Origin: AC-49 sp963817035
GTDB lineage: Bacteria; Actinomycetota; Thermoleophilia; Solirubrobacterales; Solirubrobacteraceae
DNA length: 64,000 nt
Reading direction: 5' to 3'
Assembly (NCBI GenBank): GCA_963817035.1
Contig: CAWFMM010000004.1
Coordinates: forward strand, 1,736,001-1,800,000
Shown here one piece after another: positions 11,744 to 20,562 of this stretch. Within the stretch, counting starts at the first letter, position 1; each line of letters opens with the position of its first letter. Under the pieces are notes generated by a model, which made no database searches, was not told the origin of the DNA, and saw nothing but the letters and a program-made list of their open reading frames with translations. The translations under genes and the position numbers were made by a program.

Positions 11744-13188
11744 GCCTCGTCGCTCGCCGCGGCGGGCTCGGGCTCGGGCTCGGCGGCGGGCTCCGGCGCC
11801 GCCTCGACCTCGGCGACCGCCTCGCCCTCGACCTCAGGGGCGGCCTCGACCTCGGCAACCGCCTCAGCCTCGGGAGCGGCCACGACCTCAGGGGCGGCCT
11901 CGACCTCGGCAACCGCCTCAGCCTCGGGCTCCTCGGTGACCGGCGCGGTCAGGCTGTCGTCGATCGTCGACGGGAGGTACTCCTCCTCGTTGAGGCCCTC
12001 GTCGGACGGGGCCTCGAGGATGATCCCGGCGGCCGCGAGCTCCTCGGGCGTGCGGCGCGGGAGCACCTGGCCCTCGACGCGCTTGACCGACAGCGACAGC
12101 CGGCGGCGCTCGGAGTCGATCTCGAGCACCTTGACGCGGATCGTGTCGCCCGGCTGGACGACCTCGCGCGGGTTCTCGACGTGGTGCTGGGCAAGCTCCG
12201 AGATGTGGACCAGGCCCTCGACGCCGTCGAGAATCTCGACGAACGCGCCGAACGTGACGACCTTCGTCACCGCGCCCTCGAGCTCGTCACCGACGTTGTA
12301 GGTGTCGACCACGCGCTGCCACGGGTCCTCCTGGGTCTGCTTGAGACCCAGCGAGATCCGCTGGCGTTCGCGGTCGATGTCGAGCACCTTGACCTGCACG
12401 GTGTCGCCGATCGCGAGCACCTCGGTCGGGTGGTTGACGTGCGACCACGAAAGCTCGGAGATGTGGATCAGGCCGTCGATGCCGTTGAGGTCGACGAACG
12501 CGCCGAAGTCGACGATGTTCGAGATCTGGCCCTCGACGACGAGTCCGGGCTGCAGGCGATCGAGGATCTCCTGACGCTGCTCCTTGCGCTCCTCTTCGAG
12601 CACGGCGCGCCGGGACAGGACGACGTTGTTGCGCGAGCGGTTGAGCTCGATGACCTTGCACTCGATCTGCGTGGACATGTACTCGTCGAGGTTTGGCACG
12701 CGGCGGATGTCGACCAGCGACGCGGGCAGGAAGCCACGCACGCCGAGGTCCACGATCAGACCGCCCTTGACGACCTCGATGACGGTACCGATGACCGGGC
12801 TGCCGGACTCGGCGGCGGCCTCGATCGAGCGCCATGCCTTCTCGAAGCGAGCGCGCTTCTTGGACATGATCAGGCGGCCGTCCTGATCCTCCTTGGTCAG
12901 AACAAGCGCGTCGACCTCTTCGCCGAGCTCGACCTCGTCGTGCGGGTCCACGGACTTGCGGATCGAGAGCTCGTTGTTGGGGATGACCCCTTCGCTCTTG
13001 TATCCGATGTCGACGAGGACTTCGTCGTTGTCGATGCGAACGACAATGCCGGAGACGACCTCACCCTCCTCGAAGGAGGACATGGTGGCGTCGTAGTTGG
13101 GAACAATCTGCCCGTCAATCTCAAGCAGCAAGCCGTTGGATCCTTCGACGACTTTGGCTTCAGGGGCTTCGTTGGTGATGGTTGTCAT
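11740..13188 (-). CDS. rpsA: 30S ribosomal protein S1
   Basis: mRNA-binding ribosomal protein of 482 residues with four S1 (OB-fold) domains, roughly residues 36-105, 122-187, 208-276 and 293-362; the VDFGAFVDL / VTFGAFVEI and GLIHISEL motifs mark domains 3 and 4. The last 65 residues are an acidic Ala/Glu/Val/Pro tail with EAVAEVEAAPE repeated three times, encoded by a near-perfect DNA repeat. TACCCT lies 9 nt before the ATG at 13188. An in-frame extension upstream overlaps the divergent oxidoreductase promoter and is not used. Confidence 0.96.
   Translation of the reverse strand: MTTITNEAPEAKVVEGSNGLLLEIDGQIVPNYDATMSSFEEGEVVSGIVVRIDNDEVLVDIGYKSEGVIPNNELSIRKSVDPHDEVELGEEVDALVLTKEDQDGRLIMSKKRARFEKAWRSIEAAAESGSPVIGTVIEVVKGGLIVDLGVRGFLPASLVDIRRVPNLDEYMSTQIECKVIELNRSRNNVVLSRRAVLEEERKEQRQEILDRLQPGLVVEGQISNIVDFGAFVDLNGIDGLIHISELSWSHVNHPTEVLAIGDTVQVKVLDIDRERQRISLGLKQTQEDPWQRVVDTYNVGDELEGAVTKVVTFGAFVEILDGVEGLVHISELAQHHVENPREVVQPGDTIRVKVLEIDSERRRLSLSVKRVEGQVLPRRTPEELAAAGIILEAPSDEGLNEEEYLPSTIDDSLTAPVTEEPEAEAVAEVEAAPEVVAAPEAEAVAEVEAAPEVEGEAVAEVEAAPEPAAEPEPEPAAASDEA
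11830..11928 (-). repeat. 45-bp perfect direct repeat in the rpsA tail
   Basis: The same 45 bases occur at 11830-11874 and 11884-11928, a 54-bp (18-codon) period in frame. This is a recent duplication in the acidic tail of S1. Confidence 0.75.
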
Positions 13189-13197
13189 GTGCGGCGA

Positions 13198-13203
13198 AGG
13201 GTA
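13198..13203 (-). promoter_or_regulatory. -10 TACCCT of rpsA
   Basis: TACCCT lies 9 nt before the rpsA ATG, with no Shine-Dalgarno. Confidence 0.45.
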
Positions 13204-13261
13204 GCGCGTGCGGGTTGTCACCATCTCCACCTTCCCCCGACCGCGCCCCGGGCCTGGGATC

Positions 13262-14410
13262 ATGGGCGCGATGCCGGTTCGAGCCACCAAGCGAGGCGCA
13301 GCGCGCACACCGATCGACGGCGACTACGACGTCGTCATCTGCGGCGCGAGCTTCGCCGGCCTGGCGATCGCCCGCGAGCTGGCCTCAAGCGACGCACGCA
13401 CGCTCGTCATCGACCGCTATGAGATCGGCGAGAAGCAGACCAGCGCATGCGCCGCGCCGACGGACTGGCTGGTCAATCTCGACCTCGAGGACTCGATTCG
13501 CCAGACGTTCGGCGAGCTCGTGATGCACACCCCGCGCCGGACGTTTCGCTGGGAGCTGCCGTTCACGTTCTCGACCTTCGACTACCGCTCGCTGTGCGAG
13601 CAGCTCGCCGCGCAGGGCGACGCCGCGTTCGACACCGCGAAGGTCGACGGCATCACGCGCGGCCCGGTTCACACCGTCCACACCGATCGCGGCGACCTCC
13701 GCGCGCCGCTCGTCATCGACGCGCTCGGCTGGCGCCGTGTGCTGGCGCCGGAGTCGGAGTCCGCGATCCAGCCGCCCGAGGCGCGTCTCTCGCGCGGCCT
13801 CGAGGTGCATCCGTCGGGCAACGGAGAGGACCTGGAACTCTGGCTCGACCGCTCCTACGTGCGCGCGGGCTACGCGTGGTCGTTCCCGGCCGGCGACGAG
13901 CTGCGCGTCGGGGTCGGCTCGTTCGATCCGGTCGATCACGTCAAGGAGCCGACCGTGCGCCTGGCCGCGGAGCTCGACGTTCCGGCGGTCCGCTACCAGG
14001 GCAACTGGATCCCCCACCGCATCCGCCCGGCGGCCGAGGGCGACGTCTTCTTCGTCGGCGACAGCGCCGGGCACTGCCTGCCGACGACGGCCGAGGGAAT
14101 CCGCACCGCGCTGTACTTCGGGATCGCCTGCGGGCGCGAGCTGCGCCAGGTCATCGAGGGCCGCCAGACGCGCGAACAGGCGCTGGCGCGATACGGCGCG
14201 TTCAGCGCCGAGCACCGCTGGTCATTCGATTGGCTTTGGCGCGTGCAGTCGATCGTCAGCCTCGTCAACCGCTCGCCGCGCGTGATGACCGCGGCGCTTG
14301 CCGCGATGAACCATCAGCGCTTCATCAGCTGGGCGTTCCGCCACTACCTCGACATCGCGCCGCCGTCGTACGCGCTCGCGCAAGGCACGCCGACGCCGGT
14401 GACCGTCTGA
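13262..14410 (+). CDS. FAD-dependent oxidoreductase, geranylgeranyl reductase-like
   Basis: A 382-residue flavoprotein. The N-terminus has the dinucleotide-binding strand DYDVVICGASFAGLAIAREL, where GASFAG is a GxGxxG variant; the second FAD motif FFVGDSAGHCLP (about residue 275) is followed by GIRTALYFG, a layout typical of geranylgeranyl reductase and related monooxygenase-fold enzymes that reduce isoprenoid chains. The exact substrate is unknown. Starts at 13262 and 13271 (both ATG) are near equal; the frame is open to GTG 13208. It is divergent from rpsA and ends before a strong hairpin. Confidence 0.72.
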   Translation: MGAMPVRATKRGAARTPIDGDYDVVICGASFAGLAIARELASSDARTLVIDRYEIGEKQTSACAAPTDWLVNLDLEDSIRQTFGELVMHTPRRTFRWELPFTFSTFDYRSLCEQLAAQGDAAFDTAKVDGITRGPVHTVHTDRGDLRAPLVIDALGWRRVLAPESESAIQPPEARLSRGLEVHPSGNGEDLELWLDRSYVRAGYAWSFPAGDELRVGVGSFDPVDHVKEPTVRLAAELDVPAVRYQGNWIPHRIRPAAEGDVFFVGDSAGHCLPTTAEGIRTALYFGIACGRELRQVIEGRQTREQALARYGAFSAEHRWSFDWLWRVQSIVSLVNRSPRVMTAALAAMNHQRFISWAFRHYLDIAPPSYALAQGTPTPVTV

Positions 14411-14573
14411 CCGTGCTGCTCCACGAGAGCGCGTCGTCGGGCAACTGCTACGAGGTCCGGCTGTGTGCACCACGCCGCACAGGCGACGGCGTAGGGCGTA
14501 GGGCGTCGGTGCGGTGGTCTGGCAGGCCAGCGCGATTGAAGATGTCGACGCCGTGGATCGAGGCGGCGCTGAG

Positions 14574-14605
14574 GCGCGCGGCGGCCGGACGCCGCCGCCG
14601 CGCGC
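14574..14605. terminator. GC-rich hairpin between convergent genes
   Basis: A perfect 12-bp stem (14574-14585 with 14594-14605) and 8-nt loop lie in the 247-nt gap between the oxidoreductase (end 14410) and the zinc protease (end 14658). No U-tract follows. I see nothing else in this gap. Confidence 0.5.
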
Positions 14606-14657
14606 TGTCAGCTCCGTACGCGACCGACTCGAGGAAGCTTGGGTGGGCCGTCGGGGC

Positions 14658-15131
14658 TCACCGGTGCCGGCGCGTCGCCGCCGCGACCTTACGGGAATGT
14701 GCGTGCGTACTGGGAATTCCCGCACGGCGCAGCTTCGTCGCGCCCGGGAACGCCGTGTCGCAGTCGGGGGCGTTCTTCCAGATCGTCGCGAACATGACGT
14801 TGTTGGAGTCGCTGGAGTGCTCGAGACCCGACAGGTGGCCGAACTCGTGCTCGAGCACCGTGCACAGGAAGGCGGGCGACGGGTCGGCCGCGGCGACCGC
14901 GTTCCACGCGATCGTCACCGCGCACTGCTCGGGGTAGGCCGTCGCCGCGAAGTCCTCCATCGGCGCCGACGTGACCCATGTCAGCCGCTCGTGGCCGGCA
15001 CACTGGCTGGCGGGCCAATGGGCGTCGGCAACGCTGATCGCCTTGGTGGCCTGGGCCGGGGTCCAGACGTTCGCCTGAGCCGTCGCGCAGAGTGCGAGCG
15101 AAGCGAACAGCGATGCGATGACGATGCGAAT
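14658..15131 (-). CDS. Small secreted zinc metalloprotease (metzincin/matrixin-like) with ATT start
   Basis: A 157-residue protein with a signal peptide (hydrophobic residues 2-18, cleavage after ATAQA) and the zinc site HEFGHLSGLEH at residues 95-105, matching HExxHxxGxxH. Met113 is placed like the metzincin Met-turn. Four to five Cys suggest disulfides outside the cell. The frame has no ATG, GTG or TTG between its upstream stop (15188) and an internal ATG (14960) that would remove the signal peptide. ATT at 15131 directly precedes the signal peptide and AGGAG lies 6 nt before it, so ATT is the likely start. The substrate is unknown. Confidence 0.75.
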   Translation of the reverse strand: MRIVIASLFASLALCATAQANVWTPAQATKAISVADAHWPASQCAGHERLTWVTSAPMEDFAATAYPEQCAVTIAWNAVAAADPSPAFLCTVLEHEFGHLSGLEHSSDSNNVMFATIWKNAPDCDTAFPGATKLRRAGIPSTHAHSRKVAAATRRHR

Positions 15132-15501
15132 GACGGTCTCCTGAGCGCTTGATGTGCCGCGGTGGGGAGCCGCCGGGGTCGGGCACTATGGCGCACAAAG
15201 CGGGGATGGTCATGTCGTACGTTCGTCTACAACACGGCGTCGGCCTAAAGGTCGGTGTCCAGTGGCCGAGGGGGGCGCCGCAGCAGCACGCCGAAACCCC
15301 TCTCCCAGCCTCGTGGACGCCCGTTTTCGGGCTTCTTCGCAGGGGCCTGAAATTCGTCGGAATTTGTCGCGCGACGACGCTGGTGAGAGGGCTTTTGGTG
15401 CTTGACCGGAGGGCGCTTGGCGGAAATCAACAGGCGAGCGTCCAGCGTTCTGGACGGTCCGCCGGCGGTCACGTTTGCGCTGAGCGAGCCGGCCGTGACC
15501 G
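15132..15501. other. 370-nt gene-free region holding a structured element
   Basis: No convincing protein frame. A region at 15298-15391 can fold into an outer stem (15298-15309 with 15379-15391, one bulge) enclosing three hairpins: 15319-15332 (5-bp stem, TTTT loop), 15350-15365 (6-bp AAATTC/GAATTT stem, GTCG loop) and 15366-15375. The first hairpin is followed on the plus strand by TTCTT and could be a terminator. It matches no RNA family that I recognise. Either strand could be the transcribed one. Confidence 0.4.
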
Positions 15502-18093
15502 CTACTTCGCCGCGAGCCACGTCGCGCCGCTGCCGACATCGACGGCGAGCGGCGGGTCGTACGGCCACGGGGCCGTCATCTCGCGCTCGATCAGCGTGTG
15601 AATGGCCTCGGTCTCGTCCGGCGGGCCCTCGAGCAGGAGCTCGTCGTGCACGGTCAGGATCAGCCGCGTCTGGAGGTCGGATGCCTCCAGCGCCCGGTGC
15701 GCGGCGATCATCGCGAGCTTCATCACGTCGGCGGCCGTGCCCTGGATCACCGTGTTGACGGCGAGGCGTTCCCCGAGCGTTCGCACCTGGTAGTTGCGGG
15801 CTCGCAGCTCGGGGATCTGGCGCCGGCGCCCGTAGAGCGTGGTCACGTAGCCCTGCTCCTTGGCCTGCTCGATCGTCGCGGCCATGAACGCGGCGACGCG
15901 CGGGAAGCGCTCGAGGTAGGTGTCGATGAACGTCTTGGCCTCCTCGCGCGGGATGTTCAGCCGCTCGGCGAGGCCGTAGTCGCTGAGGCCGTAGACGATC
16001 CCGTAGTTGATCATCTTCGCCTTCGAGCGCATGCCCGCATCGAGCTCCTCGGGCGTCACCTGGAAGACCTGCGAGGCCGTCGCGGTGTGGACGTCCTCGT
16101 TGCGGATGAAGATCTCCTTGAGCACCGGCTCGTCGGCGACGTGGGCGAGCACTCGCAGCTCGACCTGCGAGTAGTCGGCGCTGGTCAGCACGTTGTCGCC
16201 CTCGCCCTCGAAGCAGCCGCGGATCTCGCGGCCCAGCGGCGTGCGGATCGGGACGTTCTGCATGTTCGGATCCTTGGAGGCGACGCGGCCGGTCTGCGCG
16301 CCGGCCTGCAGGAACGTCGTGTGAATGCGGTCGCGGGCGTCGGTCAGGTGCCCCAGCACGTCGAGATAGGTCTTGGCGAGCTGGTTGAGCTCGCGCCAGC
16401 GTTCGATCTTCGGGATCACCGGGTGCTCGTCGCGGATCGCCTGGAGGACGCGGGCGTCGGTCGAGAATCCCGTCTTGCCGCGGCGCTTGCGCGACAGGCC
16501 GAGCTTCTCGAACAGGATCTGGCCGAGCTGCTGGGGCGAGGCGATGACGAACTCCTCGCCCGTGAGATCCCAGATCTCACGTTCGAGCGTCCCGACCTCC
16601 TCGCGGACGCGCGTGGTGATCGCGTCGAGGCGCTCCGTGTTGAGGCGCACGCCCTCGACCTCCATCGCGCGCAGCACGACGACGAGCGGCAGCTCGACGT
16701 CGGCCATCAGCGATTGCAGGCCGCGGTCTTCGATCTGCTCGCGCTGCCATGCCGCGAGGGCGGCCATCAGCACCGCGTCGGCCGCCAGCGGGTCCTTCAG
16801 ATCCGAGGCGAAGCCGCGCTCCTCGCACAACTCGGCGAACGGGAAGCCGCGCCGTGCCGGCTCGAGCAGGAACGCTCCGAGCATCGTGTCGTGGGCCAGC
16901 CCGGGCGGGACGACGTCGAGCGCCTTGGCGTCATGGGCGATGACGGCGCGCTGCCCGCACGCGTCGACGACCGCGTCGGGGCCCTCGCACTCGCCGACGA
17001 GCACGACGTCGCCGGCGTAAGCGGCGAAGCGCCAGTGCGACGCGTCGACGAACAGCACGCCCTCGGGTGCTTCGGGCGCCGCGACGACGATGTGCAGCTC
17101 GCCGTCGGGCAGCTTCGCGATCTCGCCGACCGACCCCTCGCGCACCTTCGCGCCGACGGTCGTCGACGCCTCGGGCGCCGGCGCCGCCTCGTCGGTCCCC
17201 AGCGCCTCCTCGAGGCGGCGCAGCGGGTCGCGCAGCTCGAACTCGCGAAAGACGTCGCGCAGCTTGCTGCGGTCGGGCTCACGTGCGACCTCGGTCTGCG
17301 GGTCGACGTCGACCTCGATGTCACGGACCATCGTCGCGAGCCGGCGCGAGATGCGCGCGTTGTCGGCGTGCTCGACGAGGTTCTGCTTGCGCTTGGCGCC
17401 CGAGATCTCGTCGACCGAGGCGAGCACGGTGTCGAGGTCGCCGAAGCGCTGCAGCAGCTCGGCCGCCGTCTTGTCGCCGATCCCGGGGACGCCGGGGATG
17501 TTGTCGGAGGTGTCGCCCTTGAGGCCGTAGAAGTCGGGGATCTGCTCGGGCGCGATGCCGTAGCGGTCGATCACCGCCTGGTGGTCGTAGGTCTTGGTCT
17601 CGGTGATCCCGCGCGCGGTGGCCATGACCCGCACGCGCGAGTCGGGGTCGATGAGCTGAAACGCGTCGCGGTCGCCGGTGAGGATCACGACCGGAATGCC
17701 GGCGTTGCGCGCCTTCTCGGCGATCGAGGCGATCACGTCGTCCGCCTCGTAGCCGGCGACCGAGATGTTGCGGTAGCCGAACGCATCGACGATCTCCTCG
17801 AGGTGCGGCCACTGCTGCTTGAGCAGATCGGGGCGCGAGGAACGCTGCGCCTTGTACTCGCTGTAGAGCTCCTTGCGGCCCGACGAGCCGGCGTCCCAGA
17901 CGACGATCGTCGGCTTGGCACCGTGCTCGGTGAGGATCTTCACGAGCATCGACGCGAACCCGAAGATCGCGTTCGTCGGCATCCCGGTCGACGTCGCGAT
18001 CGACTCCGGCAGAGCGAAGAATGCGCGGTAGGCGAGCGAGTTGCCGTCGATCAGGAAGAGCTCGTCAGGCTGTCCTTGGTGCTCGGCCGCCAC
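15502..18093 (-). CDS. polA: DNA polymerase I
   Basis: Repair and Okazaki-fragment polymerase of 863 residues. The N-terminal 5' nuclease domain (LFLIDGNSLAYRAFFALP to about residue 290) is complete. The middle domain lacks the Asp/Glu pair of a working 3'-5' exonuclease, so proofreading is probably lost, as in several actinobacterial and Bacillus enzymes. The polymerase domain has SADYSQVELR (motif A), the O-helix KMINYGIVYG and VHDEL (motif C). The O-helix carries Tyr where E. coli has Phe762. The start is GTG 18093 with TAGGCT 8 nt upstream; the longer open frame upstream is antisense to the malic enzyme. Confidence 0.96.
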   Translation of the reverse strand: MAAEHQGQPDELFLIDGNSLAYRAFFALPESIATSTGMPTNAIFGFASMLVKILTEHGAKPTIVVWDAGSSGRKELYSEYKAQRSSRPDLLKQQWPHLEEIVDAFGYRNISVAGYEADDVIASIAEKARNAGIPVVILTGDRDAFQLIDPDSRVRVMATARGITETKTYDHQAVIDRYGIAPEQIPDFYGLKGDTSDNIPGVPGIGDKTAAELLQRFGDLDTVLASVDEISGAKRKQNLVEHADNARISRRLATMVRDIEVDVDPQTEVAREPDRSKLRDVFREFELRDPLRRLEEALGTDEAAPAPEASTTVGAKVREGSVGEIAKLPDGELHIVVAAPEAPEGVLFVDASHWRFAAYAGDVVLVGECEGPDAVVDACGQRAVIAHDAKALDVVPPGLAHDTMLGAFLLEPARRGFPFAELCEERGFASDLKDPLAADAVLMAALAAWQREQIEDRGLQSLMADVELPLVVVLRAMEVEGVRLNTERLDAITTRVREEVGTLEREIWDLTGEEFVIASPQQLGQILFEKLGLSRKRRGKTGFSTDARVLQAIRDEHPVIPKIERWRELNQLAKTYLDVLGHLTDARDRIHTTFLQAGAQTGRVASKDPNMQNVPIRTPLGREIRGCFEGEGDNVLTSADYSQVELRVLAHVADEPVLKEIFIRNEDVHTATASQVFQVTPEELDAGMRSKAKMINYGIVYGLSDYGLAERLNIPREEAKTFIDTYLERFPRVAAFMAATIEQAKEQGYVTTLYGRRRQIPELRARNYQVRTLGERLAVNTVIQGTAADVMKLAMIAAHRALEASDLQTRLILTVHDELLLEGPPDETEAIHTLIEREMTAPWPYDPPLAVDVGSGATWLAAK

Positions 18094-18101
18094 TGGGGAG
18101 C

Positions 18102-18131
18102 AGCCTAGTCGACGCTGTTCGGAAGTAATCT
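18102..18131. promoter_or_regulatory. Back-to-back -10 elements for polA and malic enzyme
   Basis: The minus-strand TAGGCT (18107-18102) is 8 nt before polA GTG 18093; the plus-strand TAATCT (18126-18131) is 10 nt before TTG 18142. The two genes share a 48-nt gap. Confidence 0.5.
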
Positions 18132-18141
18132 CCCGCGCGCT

Positions 18142-19614
18142 TTGCCCAGCCCATCCGCCCAATACTCCCTGACGATCCGTGTCGAGATCGGCAACCAGCC
18201 CGGCATGCTCGGACTGGTCGCCGGCGCGATCGGTGACGCCGGCGGCATCATCGGCGCGATCGACCTCGTGTCGGTCGACCAGGAGATGCTCGTACGCGAC
18301 ATCACGATCGACGCCGCCGATCCCGACCACTGGGATCAGATCACCGAGGCGATCGACGCGCTGCCCGCCGCGCGCGTCATCGATGCGACCGATCGCACGT
18401 TCCTGCTGCACCTCGGGGGCAAGATCGAGATGCACAACCGCGTGCCGGTCAAGACCCGCGATGACCTCTCCATGGCCTACACCCCGGGCGTCGCCCGGGT
18501 CTGCGCCGCGATCCACGAGGACCCCGAGAAGGCCTTCCAGTACACGATCAAGCGCAACACCGTGGCCGTCGTCTCCGACGGCACCGCGGTGCTCGGCCTC
18601 GGCGACATCGGCCCGCGCGCCGCGATGCCGGTGATGGAAGGCAAGGCGATGCTGTTCAAGGAGTTCGCCGGCGTCGACGCGTTCCCGATCTGCCTTGACA
18701 CCAAGGACCCCGACGAGATCGTCGAGACGGTCATGCGGATCGCGCCGGGCTTCGGCGGCATCAACCTCGAGGACATCTCGGCCCCGCGCTGCTTCGAGAT
18801 CGAGGATCGCCTCCAGGCGGCGCTCGACATCCCGGTATTCCACGACGACCAGCACGGCACCGCCGTCGTCGTCCTCGCCGCGCTGCTCAATGCGTGCACG
18901 CTGATCGACAAGCCGATCGGCTCGCTGAACGTCGTCGTCATCGGCCTCGGCGCCGCGGGCGTCGCGGTGACCAAGATCCTGATGGCCGCCGGCGTGACGT
19001 CGATCATCGGCTGCGACTCCCAGGGCTCGCTGCACACCAAGCGCGCCGACTACCTCGACGGCTCGATGACGCAGATCAAGCGCTGGTATGCGGAGTCAAC
19101 GAACCACGAGAACCGCGACGGCGCCCCGAACGATGTCCTCGACGGCGCCGATCTGCTCGTCGGACTCAGCGGCGCACGGGTCATCGACGGCGACGGCCTC
19201 AAGAAGATGAACCGCGACGCGATCGTCTTCGCGATGGCCAACCCGAACCCCGAGATCTCGCCCGAGGATGCGGCCGGGCTCGTGCGGGTGATGGCCACCG
19301 GGCGCTCGGACTACCCCAACCAGATCAACAACGTGCTCTGCTTCCCGGGCATCTTCCGCGGCGCGCTCGACGTGCGCGCACCGCAGATCACCGAGCCGAT
19401 GAAGATGGCGGCGGCGCGAGCGATCGCCTCGATCGTCGCCGAGGCCGAGCTGCGCGAGGACTACATCATCCCCTCGGTCTTCAACCGCGATGTCGCGCCG
19501 GCCGTCGCCGAGGCGGTCGCCGCCGAGGCGCGCGCGTCCGGCGACGCCGAGGTGCAGTCCAACACGATCGGCTTCGCGGCGATCGACGCCGACCGCGTCC
19601 ACGGCACCACCTGA
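18142..19614 (+). CDS. NAD(P)-dependent malic enzyme with N-terminal ACT domain
   Basis: Oxidative decarboxylation of malate to pyruvate. The 490-residue protein starts with an ACT-like domain (about residues 8-80, QYSLTIRVEIGNQPGMLG), suggesting allosteric control by a small ligand, possibly an amino acid. The catalytic part has SMAYTPGVA, the metal/substrate motif FHDDQHGTA and the Rossmann motif VIGLGAAGVA, as in short bacterial malic enzymes. The only in-frame start upstream of the ACT domain is TTG 18142, 10 nt after TAATCT. It diverges from polA and is followed after 36 nt by the epimerase. Confidence 0.9.
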   Translation: MPSPSAQYSLTIRVEIGNQPGMLGLVAGAIGDAGGIIGAIDLVSVDQEMLVRDITIDAADPDHWDQITEAIDALPAARVIDATDRTFLLHLGGKIEMHNRVPVKTRDDLSMAYTPGVARVCAAIHEDPEKAFQYTIKRNTVAVVSDGTAVLGLGDIGPRAAMPVMEGKAMLFKEFAGVDAFPICLDTKDPDEIVETVMRIAPGFGGINLEDISAPRCFEIEDRLQAALDIPVFHDDQHGTAVVVLAALLNACTLIDKPIGSLNVVVIGLGAAGVAVTKILMAAGVTSIIGCDSQGSLHTKRADYLDGSMTQIKRWYAESTNHENRDGAPNDVLDGADLLVGLSGARVIDGDGLKKMNRDAIVFAMANPNPEISPEDAAGLVRVMATGRSDYPNQINNVLCFPGIFRGALDVRAPQITEPMKMAAARAIASIVAEAELREDYIIPSVFNRDVAPAVAEAVAAEARASGDAEVQSNTIGFAAIDADRVHGTT

Positions 19615-19650
19615 GCGTCGCGCCCGACGTTTTCGGGCAAGCTGAGCGAC

Positions 19651-20562
19651 ATGAAGATCACCGTCACCGGCGCCACCGGCCTGGTCGGCACGCGCCTGGT
19701 CCGTGCGCTGCGCGAGCGCGGGGACACCGCCACCGTGCTGTCCCGCAACCCGGACCGGGCCCGTGCCGCGCTCGCCGTCGACGCGGTCGCGTGGGACCCA
19801 CTGCACGGATCGGCGCCGGTGCAGGCGCTGGCCACGGCCGACGCGGTCGTCCACCTGGCCGGCGAGCCCGTCGCGCAACGCTGGACCGAGACCGCGCGCC
19901 ACGCGATCCTCGCCAGCCGCGTGACCGGCACCGCCAACCTCGTCGCCGGGCTGCGCGAGGCCGCGGCCGACGGGGGCGGGCCAAAGGTCCTGGTCAGTTC
20001 CTCGGCGGTCGGCTACTACGGCAGGCACGGCGACGAGAGCGTCGATGAGGACACCGGCCCGGGCAGCGACTTTCTCGCCGAGATCTGTGTGGCCTGGGAG
20101 CGCGAGGCGAACATCGCCCAGACGCTCGGAATGCGTGTCGTGACGCTCCGTACGGGCGTCGTCCTCGACGCAGACGGCGGCGCGCTGGCCAAGATGCTGC
20201 TGCCGTTCAAGCTCGGCATCGGCGGCCCGGTCGCGGGCGGCAAGCAGTACATGCCGTGGATCGCCGCCGACGATCTCGTCGGGCTCTACCTCGCGGCGCT
20301 CGACGACGAGCGCTACCGCGGGCCCGTCAACGGCTCGGCGCCCGAGCCGGTCACCAACCGCGAGTTCTCCAAGGCGCTCGGGCGCGCGTTGCACCGCCCG
20401 ACGATCGCGCCGATTCCCGGCTTTGCCATCCGCGCGCTGTACGGCGACATGGCCGAGATCGTCACCGAGGGCCAGCGTGCGGTGCCGACCCGCGCGCTGG
20501 CCAACGGCTTCACGTTCGCCCACGAGGATCTCGACGCGGCGCTGAAGACCGCGCTGAGCTGA
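19651..20562 (+). CDS. TIGR01777-type NAD(P)-dependent epimerase/reductase
   Basis: A 303-residue extended-SDR protein of the YfcH type. It begins with the NAD(P) motif MKITVTGATGLVGTRLVRAL, has VHLAGEPVAQRW, SSSAVGYYG (active-site region) and a C-terminal DUF1731-like segment (FAIRALYGDMAEIVTEGQRA). The physiological substrate of this family is not established. The 36-nt gap from the malic enzyme contains a GCCCGA/TCGGGC hairpin. The gene ends tail to tail with the binding lipoprotein gene: the two stop codons form TGATCA. Confidence 0.85.
   Translation: MKITVTGATGLVGTRLVRALRERGDTATVLSRNPDRARAALAVDAVAWDPLHGSAPVQALATADAVVHLAGEPVAQRWTETARHAILASRVTGTANLVAGLREAAADGGGPKVLVSSSAVGYYGRHGDESVDEDTGPGSDFLAEICVAWEREANIAQTLGMRVVTLRTGVVLDADGGALAKMLLPFKLGIGGPVAGGKQYMPWIAADDLVGLYLAALDDERYRGPVNGSAPEPVTNREFSKALGRALHRPTIAPIPGFAIRALYGDMAEIVTEGQRAVPTRALANGFTFAHEDLDAALKTALS

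Noticed and set aside
14689..15213. 174-codon frame overlapping the zinc protease
   Set aside because: It is out of frame with the HExxHxxGxxH motif and signal peptide; composition is Arg-rich shadow.
15190..15270. c-di-GMP riboswitch-like words (CACAAAGC ... GGCCTAAAGG)
   Set aside because: The spacing and order differ from the GEMM consensus and no paired P1/P2 stems form around them.
15598..18108. 836-codon open frame antisense to polA on the plus strand
   Set aside because: It is a GC-rich shadow: Arg/Val/Asp-rich, no domain, and polA on the other strand is certain. The same holds for other long antisense frames such as 7523-8587, 619-1830 and 57873-59495.
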